From Eupeodes corollae (Eukaryota > Arthropoda > Insecta > Diptera > Syrphidae), in NCBI RefSeq assembly GCF_945859685.1, contig NC_079149.1, positions 54,888,991 to 54,952,990 on the forward strand: 64,000 nucleotides of DNA, in the 5' to 3' direction. Below, one piece after another: positions 47,028 through 59,035 of the stretch; position 1 is the first letter of the stretch; each line of letters begins with the position of its first letter. Position numbers and translations under genes: made by a program. The notes beneath the pieces are model-generated. The model was not told the DNA's origin, searched no databases, and saw only the letters and a program-made list of their open reading frames with translations.

Positions 47028-48514
47028 TTATGTGTGATTATATACATGATTTAAATAACCACCACGCGAATTGTTGCAACCATCTATTCTATTGAGGTAA
47101 TTTTCGACTACTTTTTGACACATATTAGGCAGTATCTCAGCCATAACTTGATGGATGTTGGTTTTTGAGTGCCCAAGAGTTAAAAGTAGTAGTACCCGTG
47201 TCATGATGGTTAGTGCTTTAGACTGTAATGCGAGTGGTCTTGGGTTCGATCCCTGCCTGTGCCACCTACAGTTTTTTCAAGGGTACTGCCTATTGCGAGG
47301 AATTGACAAATTCTCCAAGAGTATTTCTGGTCATGAAAAGTGGTTTCTCAAATTAGCCGTTCGAATTCGGCATATAAACTGTAGGTCCTATCCATTCCTG
47401 AAACAACTCGCACACAGGAATGTTTGAGAGTTGTAAGTCACTAGGCCCTGGTTCTCTACGGACTGTTGCGCCACCTAACTTATTTTATTTTAAGAGTTAA
47501 AGTTTTATCTGCATAAAAACGGTCTTTCGCGTTGCCCCACAAAAAAGTTTCCAGTGGTGTCAAATCGCATGATCTTAGTGGCCAGTTGAAATAGCTACAA
47601 AGATAAATTACGCGGATAGGAAATGTCTCTTGCAATAAATCATCCATATTCGATCGAGTTGTTTAGCATGTGGCACCATCTTGTTGAAACCACATATTCT
47701 CCAAGTCACATTCTTCAATAGCAGGCAAAAAATATAGGTTATCATATGATCGTAACGCACAGAATTGACGGGGACAGTCGTTCCATTATTGTTTTCGAAG
47801 ACGTAAGGTCCAATCATACCTCACACCTTCGGACCGAAGCTAAGAGCGTACCAAACAGTGACTTTTTGTGGATTTAATGGACTCTCTTCAATTACTTAAG
47901 GATTCTCAGAACCCCAAATACGACAATTTTGTTTATTAACATATCCACCGAGTGAGTAATGTGCTAAGTCGCTGGAGAAAATTTTGATCGTAAAATCGCT
48001 GTCGACCCGCCTGTTGTTCAAGCACACATTCGACGAATCTATACGTCGCGATGTTGTGAATGGTCAGACGGCTTCAGTTGTTATGTGAGCTGGACTTTTT
48101 ATGGATGTAGGTGTAGATCCAAATGCAAAATACGCCAAAACGTGCCGTAAAACAGTCCTTTCTCCTGAAAACGAAGAAGAATCGACACATTCGGGTCTTA
48201 GGCAAAACACTTTCACTTTGTAACCAATCCAGTCTCTTCAAATTTCTTCAAAATTTTGCCAATTTCTTGTGTAGTTGGACGATTATGAGAAGTATATAAT
48301 CTCCTCCTAAAGCACGATATGTGGTTGTAGCTGTGGCAGAATCAACATCTTGTAGTAGGTTTTGACAATTTGTGTGTGTTGTGCGATAGTAAAGCGTTGC
48401 GTTTTCGCAAATGTCAGACTTTCAACTGAAAAAAAAAAAACTTGTTTAACAACTTAGTTTGACAGATGCCGAATTCCAGCCCTATACTTTTGAAACCGCG
48501 AAATGGATAACCCG
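47028..48514 (-). mobile_element. Mariner-type transposon relic with nested SINE
   Basis: The minus strand from 48514 starts with the inverted-end sequence CGGGTTATCCATTTCGCGGT and encodes HNRPTTQEIGKILKKFEETG (48230-48290, helix-turn-helix). SSDLAHYSLGGYVNKQNCRI follows (47915-47975, first catalytic aspartate kept), then MIGPYVFENNNGTTVPVNSV (47757-47817) and ENMWFQQDGATC (near 47665-47695, second aspartate kept). NWPLRSCDLTPLETFLWG (near 47530-47590) has glutamate where LDYF is usual. After the SINE come VMAEILPNMCQKVVENY and CNNSRGGYLN (47060-47150). Stops and shifts make it inactive. The left inverted end is not visible next to the LINE tail at about 47025. Confidence 0.92.
47185..47491 (+). 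mobile_element. Full-length tRNA-derived SINE, 307 bp
   Basis: Inserted in the mariner copy and flanked by AAGAGTTAAA (47175-47184 and 47492-47501). The tRNA-like head has a degenerate A box (GATGGTTAGTGC) and a canonical B box (GGTTCGATCCC at about 47243-47253). A body common to all copies follows (GAGGAATTGACAAATTC, TTAGCCGTTCG, GAGTTGTAAGTCACTAGGCC, TGTTGCGCCACCT) and then a short ATTTT tail. This is one of two essentially complete copies here and defines the family. The tRNA of origin cannot be fixed by eye. Confidence 0.95.
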
Positions 48515-48517
48515 TTA

Positions 48518-51500
48518 TTATTTCTTAATCATTACTTTTGGAAATTTATTAATTTATAAATCATTTTCCTCTTATTCATTGAATTGCTTTACTTTGATTA
48601 ATGTCTTTTTTTCAAAAGTGTGATTGAATTATTCTCAACAAATGCAAAAATGAACCTTGCAAATACATCAAATATGGTGCAAGTATTTTAATTTTGTCAT
48701 GCAATTCGATTACACTTGGGACTTGATTTGCCATTTAATTTATATTTGTAGATATTCATTTATCGTACTTCATCAAAAGGGGGGAGGTGGAATGCTAAGG
48801 TGATTCACATTACATGTACTTCTATGGCAAAAAAAGCTTAATTATGCTATTATCATAGCGCCAGTCAGGCTGACAATCAGAAACTCGGTCAACTGCATCA
48901 AAGAGCATCACCGCAACTGCACAAATTTAGGCATGTTATTCGTGCTTGGCATTAGCTTTTATAGAATCTAATAAAGCCTCCTCCCAATTGCCACAACCAT
49001 TAATTATAGTTTGTGAAAAATAGTTGCATTTTTTTTTTTAAATTCTAGCTTAAAAATATATTTAAAAAAAAAGTGGTACGAGTTACATTTTGCATTTTTT
49101 TCCAACACCTGAATGTCAAGAAGATCGATAATTTTGATTGACCTTAGGTACTTTCAGTGGGAATAATTTGTATATGAACTCAAACTAAATTGAAGCTGTG
49201 TCGTATAAATTTGGAAATTAATTGTATTGTGTTATAATTTTAAAAGAAGGAAAGTGTACCTTTTTGAAGCTTATGTAGAATCATATCAATTGAAGAAAAG
49301 GTTTGTGTTTAGGATGATATTATTTAAATTTGTAACTCAGGCTCTTTGACTATATGCAAGCAAAACTACTTAGCAGTTTTATAGACCTCTCATATATGCT
49401 TGCTTTACCTCCCAGAAAGTGAAAACTACAATATTTGCGCCAAGTTTTCTATTTGTCGTTGTAGACCACCGACCAACGATGTTGTCTCTTAATTTATTGC
49501 ATCGAATTGAGTTTATTTAGTTAGATAGACATGCCGACGACAAGACTCTATATAAGATACAAACAAAACACATCACCAACATTGACCGGCATTGCTTTTG
49601 TATTAAATTCAAGACTTTTTTCTTGTGCACAGCCAAGCTACATATAAAGATGTGAGAACAAGAGCAACAAAAAAAAATAACAATAAATATCCAAACGAAA
49701 TTAAATTGCTGGCAGCGAATTGTATCTTGATTTATTATAGCTTGATTATCTTCTTGCCGCAGATTAGTTAGGTAATAATAATAGGTCTTATATTACAATA
49801 TATGTACATTTTATATAAACGGGGATAGATACAAGACTAGGAATATGATGTATACATTTCTGGTTGACTTAATAAACAAGTATTGAAGGTCCTTGAAATA
49901 AACAAAAATAAAATAGAGAAAGGAAGAAAGTTATATTTTTGTATTACTATACAAATTGGATGTAAGTTTGAGATTGCAGAGATTTTACATTTAAATGTGT
50001 TAGATATAAGATACTATGGCTTCTCTACACATTTTAAAAAATTTACCCCCATGATACTGTATCAGAATAAGTTACGTAACGAAAAATAACCTATATATAC
50101 ACTCTGCTTCAGTTACATTTTTTTTTGCAATACTTTTTACATTTTGTATTTATCCATTTTGTTTTATATTGATGGGTTATGTTGGTACTATAACTACTCC
50201 CTTAAGGTGTTAGCAAAATAATTTGAAAAAGATATCCAAAATTAAAATCATTAGTTTTTCTTTTGCCCACATGTAAAGCTTTCTTCTAGGAAACTTTGAA
50301 TATTTGTTTGAATCAGCTGAATAGGTACACAATTTAATTTTGTTTTTAGATTGGAATAAAACAAATTTCCATTGAGTTTGTAGTAGTTGGTCTTCGACCA
50401 TTACTTTTACTCATTTCGAAAATTACTTCTGGTATAAAGCAATTAAGACTAACGAATTTTATCAGCGGCTATACGTCAGGTTTGGTCTTTGTGTCTAATA
50501 AGAAATTGAATTAATTAAAACAATTAATAATTAACTTAAAATACTAACCAGTGCTTAAAAACACCCTTATACAACAGTTGACTCAAAAAAAGAAAAGCTT
50601 CCTTACATATGAAACACTTTACAAGTGGGCGAAAACAAGACTCGTAGAGTCTTAACATCTTAAGGGAGTAGTTACCATAGGCAGATATGAAGAAAATTCT
50701 CAATATTTGGAAAAAAAGTTAAATTACATTTTCAAAAATGTTTTTTGCGTATTCAGTTGAAGCGGAGTGTATGTATTCTAATGACGAACTAATTTATAAA
50801 TTTAATTACATATAAATATGTTTTCTACTGGGATTTTCTATTGAAACAAGTGTTGCTTGATGTTTACAAATAGGTTTGTAACATTAATTTTTTTGTTTAC
50901 TATCATTTAACTTCAAATAACCGACTGTTATTTGAATATTCTTGATTATCAAGTTAGAATTAACACGGACAAATATTTTCTTTTCATTACAAATTTATGA
51001 CAACTTAAGTTACTTGACTAATAACACTGGTCGACAAAATTAGTATTTTTTTTTGTTGCTCAAACAAAAAAATAATTTTTTAAGGGCCAAGATATCCTGA
51101 ATTTGAATATCGCTTTGAAATCAAATTAATGCCCCTTTAAAATGCTAAATACAACCAAGAACTCGTTTTTTAAGACTATGTTAATACACGACATATCTTT
51201 TAGCAATAACCTGTAAATTGATATTGCAAAGTAAAAATCTTTGCCTTCTAGATACATTTTAAATTATATTGTAGTATCTTACTTATTTTCTAAAAATTCG
51301 CAATCGTAATGATTCTTTATTTGAATGTAATTTTGACCAAACCTTGAATTTATTATTTTGAAAAATACGTTTTTAAGATAAATTTAAGCCCTGATTTCAA
51401 ATCAGAACTTTGATTTTATTATTTTTATTAACTAACTGCTTAAGTTTTAAAAATACCTGTTTTCAACATAATTTTTATATTTTATAATGCTCGTTTATTT

Positions 51501-52725
51501 CAAAAACTTGATGTGATAGAGTTGTTTAGACGATGTATTTCTTAAAAAAAAAACAAATATTTTAATCCGTTTTGATTTCTTCAGTTGAAACCCGCTTTAG
51601 AAAATATGGTTCAGCTTTTTTAAGATTTCTTTGATTTGAGACACGTTACATCTTATGAGTTTCGAACATATGATGAAAGAGAGTAAAGGTTTAAAAAACA
51701 ATTGCGAATTCGATCAAAAAAAAGCTACTTCAAAAAGTAAAACAATGATTTATTTAATTTGAGACACGTAATATGTTATGAACGTCGAACATCTTATTAT
51801 TCAAAGGAAGAGAGTAAAGACTTCGAAAACAATTACGAATTTGATCGAAAAAAAGCTATTTCAAAAAGTAAACTAATCTCAAAAACCAGTCGACCAGTAG
51901 CATTACCGAAAGTTTTTAAAAAAGAGGGAATATTTGTTTTCTTTTTCAGAGACATTTACGACTAAAAAAGTGCAGTAATAATGCTGGTATTGGTATTTTA
52001 AAATTAAAAATATGTAGAAACAATTTCTAAAATTAAAAAAAAAGAGAAATATAAAATAGAAAATGTAAATCTCTGGTTAACACTTATTATAGGCTGGTAT
52101 TTAAAAGGCTTCATTAATGATTTGAATTCTACAGGATGCTTTTTGATGGTAGAAGTACAGCTGGACTGCATCGACATCTCAGTTGAGAAGAGCTGTTACC
52201 TCTGCATCGCTTAATAAAATAATGCTGCCAAGGAAGGTTATTTTCACTTTTTTCAGGATTTAAACTTTTCGATGAAATGCATAATGTTTTCATTCTCTCA
52301 CCGACATGTTGCAAAGCGTGCAAATTATTGGAAGATCGTCTCGGTGTTGTGTGAAGTTTAATCTTACTAACTCTCTTCTTATTTTAAAATATCCGATATA
52401 AATTTTTAATTAAGAGTCGATCCTAAAATAATTTCTTTCACAAGATTGTACTGAAGAACGCTGTATGTAGCTCTTATAGGTATAAAGTTACCTGGCGAAC
52501 ACGTTCCAGCCTATATTTTTCTCCTTATCGTGGAGTGCATTTTTGATATTTCTTCAATTGTATGACTGCACGTTGCGTTAAAATACATATAGCAATATTA
52601 AGTCTGTTCCTTCAATTTCTCGAACTCGAATACTCCTTTTCTTTTGAAGAGCATACAGAGATATAACTTTTGACAATCTTTCATATTTGAAAATAAAATA
52701 AAGCCTTTAAAGTTTTTTTTTTCGT
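48518..52725. other. A+T-rich intron-like sequence, nothing recognised
   Basis: No element family was recognised. A 64-codon minus frame (52129-52323) with LHALQHVGERMK near its start reads partly like protein but was not identified. Confidence 0.4.
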
Positions 52726-52732
52726 AGTTTCA

Positions 52733-52905
52733 GTGATGGTTAGTACTCAGAATTTGTCTGAATTAAGTGCCTGTCTGTGCAACCTACATTTAGTTTGTTG
52801 GTCACTGCCTCTTGTGAGGAATTGACAAGTCTCCAAAGAAGAATTCTCGTCATGAAAAGTCCTTTTCAGATCAGCCATTCAAAATGTATGCGTTGTAGCG
52901 CCACA
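52733..52905 (+). mobile_element. Degenerate tRNA-derived SINE
   Basis: GTGATGGTTAGT, a damaged B box region, GCCTGTCTGTGCAACCTACA, GAGGAATTGACAAGTC and CGTCATGAAAAGTCC follow in the family order. TTGTAGCGCCACAT marks the 3' end. The segment with GTAAGTCACTAGGCC is deleted. It is more diverged than the other copies. Confidence 0.75.
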
Positions 52906-55800
52906 TCGAAAAACTTGCCATTTTCGAAAAGTATTTTGGTAAAGTTTTGATTTAAAAGCAAGACCTAAACAGAATTTATTTTCGTGAAGTGATTAATTCT
53001 TTTTTGATCAGTGACGAAGAGACAAAGAAGGTCCTTCAAATTCAGTTTTTAAAAGAAAATTCTCTAAAGCCGTGTGCAATATCGTCAAAGATTATATGAA
53101 TTTATCATGAATTAATGCCAATCATTGACAGTAGTCGATTGTATGGGTTTTTCAAGATATACCAAATCTTCTTAAAATTGTTTAAGCTCGCAGTACATAA
53201 AAAAAACTTAGTTTCCACCTTTATCTTTTTACCTAATTAAAAAAAATTGTAATTGTGATTTTCAAAATACTTGTTTAATAATAATTATTATTAAATCAAT
53301 AATAAATTAGAATCAACAAAAACAAGCTGCTGTACAGAGACTTTTTGGACTATGTGTATATAGAGTTTGTCTTAGTCTTAAAATTAATAAATTCGTATGT
53401 AATTACTATAAAATAAATATTAAACATGCAAACCACTTTGACCGGGTCACAGTATAATAGTACTTTCGTATTATTTTGTATATAAAGTCACTATGTATAT
53501 AAATAAAGTAAAGCTTATCGATGAATTAAACCACATTTACTTTGCTATTCAAGACATCTCTCAATGTTTAGAAAATTTCACCTTTACTATTATTTTTAGA
53601 TTCCAATAAGATTTAGGAAATAGTTCCTACACATTGACCTTTTAGCCTCAGACTTTTTTTTGGAAACGAAAAGCTTTTTATCATTGCCCCCGTCAGAATC
53701 ACATTAGAAAAATGACTTTATTTCAATTTGAAAACAACAAACAAAGGTAAAAATTTATTTTTATTTAGCCAAATATTTATAACTCCTTTGCACGCTATCA
53801 AATCTTCCTGGTACATTGTGATAGTGATTATTCATTTCATTATACAAACGACTTTAACGTCCAAATTGCATTCGCTTAAATTATCACACCCCCGCATATG
53901 AGGTATAGAAAACTTTTGTATATACCCTATGCTCTGCAGGCTGAAGTAAGGCAGGAGGCCCGACTAACATCTCCTGTGCTTTTGAGCAGCAGTAGCAGCT
54001 TGCTGAATACATCACACAGTTGAATGGGTTTTCCCACTTATTATGCACACGGTTCAAATACCCAGAACAACCAACACTGCGCGCGATGTGTCAAATGGAC
54101 ACCGAGATAAACCATATACACCCCGGCTAGCGAGGGTGACCACGGCCACCAACGTCAACGACTTTATTACTTTTTATTTTATTTTTATTATTTAAGCCGG
54201 CTTTGAATGAACAGCATTGCAAGGCTTAAACAAAAAAAAAAAAAAAAAAAAAAAAAACAAAGCAAAAAAAGTACAAAATGAAGCCCAATTCAAAAGGATA
54301 ACGGCTGGTATGGTATTCATTACGGCACTGCAGAAAGATGGGTGGGTGGGAGTGAGCTGGGGGCGTATAAAGATATGTTCGGTGATTCAGAAGTTCTACT
54401 CAAAATGACACGCTACGTTCAGTATATACATACATATGTGTATATGTATTTGTATATGTACGCGCGTTCAAACATTTAACCGACACACTGTGGGTGCTCA
54501 GTTTTTCTCATGGTTGTTCATATAATACACTTCCCTGCCTACTTGGGTTTTTTAACCTATATTATATTGGGGGGATCCGGCTTCATCGTCGTGTCATAGT
54601 CATATAGTATCACCCACTCTTATGGCCCAAAGTATGTTTTTCTGTTCCTTCTGCTGCTGCTGCTGCATGCAAATGCCAGCGTAAAAAAAGGAAAAAATAC
54701 AAATATAAACTGACGTCGTCGCAGTCTCATAAATTTTACGTATCGTGACGTACAGTTGCCGCTTGATGTGAAAATAGAATGGTATAAAAACAGTAGGATA
54801 TAATGTCTATAAAGTTGACACTTGACAATATAAAGCTGAGTTGTAGATTTGACATGGAAATTCCTCCCCATCTTTGAAAGTTTTTGATGCATACTTATGT
54901 ATCCCTACTTTTTCTTCACAAGTACCTAACACTTTTGGTCAGTTTGGACAGTTATTTAACTTGACAAGAATTAAGTCGGAGGTTAATTTAAGCATCATCA
55001 AAGTTAAATAAGAATATAACCAAGTCCCTCAGTTTTTTTTTTGTTTGAAAAATATCTTGAATCTTAATTGAGGTTAATCGTTTCATGCTTAAGAAAAAAA
55101 GGTAAGTGTGTCATTTTACTATAAAGTAAATGATAAAAGTTTGTTTGCTGCATCAAGTGTTGAACTTTGAGTAGGTAGGTAGTTCATTATTTGTATTTCA
55201 TTTTTGAGTTAAATTTGCTGTAAGACAAAGTTTAATGCTTGTAATTTTACCAACAACGAAGATACACAACTTATTTCGTTTAAACTTACTGGAAGAATGC
55301 TATATTGTATGAACTTAAAAATATATCCTTAAGTTACTAAAATGTCACTTCGAAATGTGTTTTCTTTAGAATTGTTTACTATCTCGATTTCTTATCGAAC
55401 ATTATTTTAGTTTTATTCGAATTGAAGCTTTACTAAGAAAACCCTCAACTTAAATATACCATACATTTTTCTAGAATTGAACTTATGTGGTTCTAAGAAT
55501 GCTGAGTACGGTTTAGTTTAAACTTTTTCTATAATAAAAGGAACTCATTCAAATGCAGGAATTTTTAGTTAATTAAAGTTACTGCGCAATAGTCGAAGCA
55601 TAAAAAATATAAAAAAAATGAAGCTCAAGTTGACTCGGGCATTAAAAAGAATTTGTTTTATTTGAAATTCAAGTGAAATTTACCACATAATATTTGATTT
55701 CAATTCATTAGAACTTAAAGGTGAAAAAATAAACATACTATCTTAAATTAAAATTGAATGAGAATTTTTTTTTGAAAAGTGAGTTTTATTATTAAAAATA
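52906..55800. other. Intron-like sequence with a G+C-richer block and simple repeats
   Basis: About 53940-54160 is distinctly less A+T-rich (CTGCAGGCTGAAG, GCGCGCGATG, CCCCGGCTAGCGAGGG) and could be a regulatory block. A run of 26 A lies at 54232-54257 and a CTG repeat at 54651-54666. No mobile-element source for the A run was seen upstream. Confidence 0.35.
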
Positions 55801-56764
55801 AAACAATGTAACAAAACTTTACATAGTTTTGGAGAAAGTAAGATTATTGCACTTGATATTTCAAAAACATTTGATAGAGTTTGGCACCAAGCTCTCTTAT
55901 AGAAAATGCTTGCTTTTGATATAGATGAATCTTTTCTCTGTTGGATTAGAAATTACCTTTCTAACATTTGAATATAAGTTTTATTGGATTGTTTCAAGTC
56001 AAAAATTCATAAAATAAATTCTGGTGTTCCCCAGGGCTCCGTTTTGTGTCTGATGCTCTTCATTATATTTATAAACGAGCTCTTGACTTCTAATTGTAAT
56101 CCATTAAACTGTTTTACTGACGACAATATTCTCAGCTTTTCATATTCGTTTATAGATTCACACCCTAGTCTTTTGGATGTGAAACTTAAACTCATTAAAA
56201 TCAAATCTCGACAGCATTGTCCAATGGGAAATTAAGAACCGTTTAGATTTTAATGTCGTAAAAACTTAATGCTGTCTCCTGTTGTTAAAGTGTTACCTAC
56301 CATGAGTGACATTTGCGTCCAGGAAACTAATCAACTTTTAGTACTCGATATGTGTATCACAGTTCAACTCTTTTGGAATGATGATAACATATTCGATATT
56401 GCCAAAATTGTTGCTGGTTCTTAGGATTTCTCCGACGGTGAAAGATATTTTTGACCCCTTCTGATCTTGTTGTAATTTACAAAGCCTTCATTCGTCCAAA
56501 ACTTGAATATAACTCGCATATTTGGTCAGGTGCCCTAAAACAAGTTCAAATCTTTTAGATAGGATCCAAAAAAGTGTTTTGAAAATTAAAGGCGATAGAA
56601 CTATGACTGAAGCATTTATATCACTCGAACACCGAAACAATATTTTATGCCTTTCGTTGTTTTACGGATATTTTTAAAGACATTGTTCTGTCAAATTACC
56701 CAGTTCCATTCCCCTCCCCCTCAAACAATTCAGCCGTAATACTTGCACTTCCAGGATTGCTCAT

Positions 56765-57274
56765 CAGATTGAGGTCAATTTTGGACTTACTGTTAAGTAT
56801 AGACGGGAGCGTATCGGACCGTTAAAAAAAAAAAAATCCCGAAGAAAAAGTTTTAAATCCCGATCGGATTTAATGGTTGAGTGTTGTAAGTCACTAGGCC
56901 CTAGTTCTCAAACGGACTGTTGCGCCACCCAAATTATTTATTATGTTACCTATCCATATGTGTCACAAAGTGCTTATTGAAACTTAAAATTTCGGACCAA
57001 TAAATAAGTCTTAAGATTGATTACATCCTCACTTTGTGTTAAAGTTTTGGAATAAATTTTAAATCTCTTTGGAGTAATTAATCCCCACTGTTTACCAAAG
57101 GGTTTTAGTCTTAAGTTATACATTTTTTCTGGAAACCTGTGAGACGCTACATTCCATATTTGTATATGTTTTTTCAGATTGAGGTCAATTTTGGACTTAC
57201 TGTTAAGTATAGACAGGAGCGTATCGGACCGTTTAAAAAAAAAATCCCGAAGAAAAAGTTTTAAATCCCGATCG
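56765..57274. repeat. 100-bp direct duplication enclosing about 300 bp copied from downstream
   Basis: 56765-56866 and 57175-57274 are near-identical (CAGATTGAGGTCAATTTTGG to AAATCCCGATCG), containing the jockey segment and the left part of the 491-bp insertion. The stretch between them (56872-57170) matches 58709-59010 with roughly 10-12 differences. It includes a SINE 3' end and non-SINE flanking sequence, so it is a copy of that locus and not an independent SINE insertion. Confidence 0.9.
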
Positions 57275-57705
57275 ATCCCGACATCCCATTTTTTTTTTAC
57301 AAAAAAGGTGCATTAAACTAAATAACAGTAGGAGTCAAAGGTTTTAATGATAATTAAGAAGCGTATCGGAATTCGCCTTTTTAAAATCCTAGTAAAATTG
57401 GGTATTTTGCGTCGTATAGTACAGTATACACTTCAACTAAAATAATTATAAAAAAGTATTCTTAAAAACTGTGCACTTTGTTAATTGGCTTGAGTTTATG
57501 TTGTTGTAATATTAATCAGTACAAAAATATTTAAACAGCTAGTTTTGATTGCAAAATCGGGATTATAAGAAACGGGATTACAAAAAGCGCGATTATAAAA
57601 AAATTGGATAGCAAAATGCGGGATTATAAAAAATCGGGATTATACAAAACTGGATTTTAAGAAACTGGAATATAAAAACCGGGATATCAAACCCAAACCA
57701 GTATA
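57215..57705. mobile_element. 491-bp unclassified insertion with GGATTATAAA-type array
   Basis: It interrupts the jockey reading between KYR and FFNRTSRM and is flanked by ATAGAC (57209-57214 and 57706-57711). The right part (about 57548-57692) is a tandem array of about ten 15-16-bp units of the type GGATTATAAAAAACG. The left part contains ATCCCGAAG, ATCCCGATCGATCCCG and ACATCCC, which are in the inverse sense, and GAGCGTATCGGA, repeated as AAGCGTATCGGA at 57361. No protein is encoded. Foldback-like or other non-autonomous element, class uncertain. Confidence 0.55.
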
Positions 57706-57815
57706 ATAGACATTTTTTTTAATCGCACATCGAGAATGTCGAATGCTTTACTCAACCCAGTTTTTATACTCAAAACTTTAGGACCAATGTGCACCGGTAT
57801 TTACTCTTTAGTTCT

Positions 57816-58199
57816 TTTTTATTATTAACTCCATTGTCAACCCCTTAATTGCCCGTAAATTAAAAAAAAAAAAAGAATAAAGTCCAATATTTTGGGATTT
57901 TGGATCTGTCTAAATTTGAGAGCCTTGAAAATAAGTTTTCATTATAAGGGTTGCATGATTATTCCGTGTTATAAATGATGAGGAAGAGTGCAATGGTGTT
58001 TTAAGAAAAGAATCAGAATGTGTTTGAAAAGTAAGGAAATGGTGATAATAAAACACATATTAAATCTTAACATAAACTTTGTCTATAAAAAATGCGTATA
58101 CGCCCTACATACCCGCAAAAAACAAATAGTTTTTTTAAAAGATACAACTTGCAGGAAACTGGTGCTTGTTGAATTACAACTCTGAACCATTTATGTGTA
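57816..58199. other. A+T-rich spacer, nothing recognised
   Basis: The 65-codon + frame here is lysine-rich and unremarkable. Confidence 0.35.
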
Positions 58200-58378
58200 C
58201 GAGTCATGCCAGGAATAGATTGGACCTACAATTTTATGCTGAATCCAAATGTCTAATTTTAGAAGCACGATTTGTCAAGGTAAAGTTGTGAAAAATCTTT
58301 ACTATATAACAGGTAGGAATTGAACTAAGACCTCTGGCATGAAAATGCTATGAAATAAACATCACGCCACAGATGCTA
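58200..58378 (-). mobile_element. Degenerate tRNA-derived SINE
   Basis: The reverse complement has GGCGTGATGTTTATTTCATA, then CATGCCAGAGGTCTTAGTTCA with a recognisable B box (AGTTCAATTCC), TTGACAAATCGT, TTGGATTCAGCAT and TGTAGGTCCAATCTATTCCTG. The 3' end is missing. It lies about 100 bp from the next SINE in opposite orientation. Confidence 0.75.
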
Positions 58379-58476
58379 TTGGTGACCTTACACTTACTTA
58401 ATAATGTTAAATAAATTTGAGAACGAATTTGTTGTACACCACCACGTCTTGAGAACATAAGTGTGGATACTGTAAC

Positions 58477-58780
58477 AGTACCCGTGACATGATGGTTAGC
58501 GCGTTGAACTGTCATGCCAGAAGGCTTGGGTTCGATCCCTGCTTATGCCATCTAAAGTCTTTTCACGGGTACTGCCTCTTGCTAGGAATTGACAAATTCC
58601 CCAAGAGTAACTCTTGTCATGAAAAAGTGTTTTCTCAAATTAGCCGTTCGGATTCGGCATATAAACTGTAGGTCCCCTTCATTCCTGACAACATTACACG
58701 CACAAAGGAATGGTTGAGAGTTGTAAGTCACTAGGCCCTATTTCTCAAACGGACTGTTGCGTCACCCAATTTATTTATTA
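58477..58780 (+). mobile_element. Full-length tRNA-derived SINE
   Basis: Complete copy with head CAGTACCCGTGACATGATGG, B box GGTTCGATCCCTG (58529-58541), body and ATTTATTTATTA tail. The flanking TGTAAC (58471-58476 and 58781-58786) may be the target duplication. Its 3' part and right flank have been copied to 56.9 kb. Confidence 0.9.
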
Positions 58781-59035
58781 TGTAACCTATCCATATGTGT
58801 CACAAAGTGCTTATTGAAACTTGAAATTTCGGACCAATAAATAAGTCTTAAGATTGATTACATCCTCACTTTGTGTTAAATTTTTTGAATAAATTTTAAA
58901 TCTTTTTGGAGTAATTAATCCCCACTGTTTACCAAAGGGTTTTAGTCTTAAGTTATACTTTTTTTCTGGAAACCTGTGAGACGCTACATTCCATATTTGT
59001 ATATGTTTTTTTCTTTTTATTAATATATATATCAA
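58781..59035 (-). other. Duplicated segment with an unidentified minus-strand frame
   Basis: A 74-codon minus frame (58811-59035) includes HIQIWNVASHRFPEKKYNLR and FGKQWGLITPKRFKIYSKNL. Most of it is also open in the copy at 56945-57170. The composition is more protein-like than its neighbours, which may point to a fragment of an unrecognised mobile-element gene. No motif was identified. Confidence 0.3.

Larger units (their letters stand above)
55830..57815 (+). mobile_element. Jockey-like LINE remnant interrupted by two later events
   Basis: The + strand reads IIALDISKTFDRVWHQALL (55845-55900), the RT motif A with its catalytic aspartate. Then come KINSGVPQGSVLCLMLFIIF (56010-56070, motif B) and a TDDNILSFSYSFIDSHPSLL segment (56118-56180) carrying the DD of the active site in the expected (F/Y)ADD position. 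After a decayed region it ends with NTCTSRIAHQIEVNFGLTVK (near 56740-56805), duplicated from 57175. It resumes at 57712 with FFNRTSRMSNAL and VFILKTLGPMCTG. The interruption is a 491-bp element plus a duplication with filler, listed separately. Confidence 0.8.

Noticed and set aside
54232..54257. Run of 26 A as a retroposon tail
   Set aside because: No element body or target duplication could be seen upstream, so it is treated as a simple repeat.
58489..58671. Open frame at a tRNA-like B box, possible tRNA gene
   Set aside because: The B box and head belong to the 307-bp SINE. No cloverleaf with a proper acceptor stem was seen, so neither a gene nor a tRNA is called.
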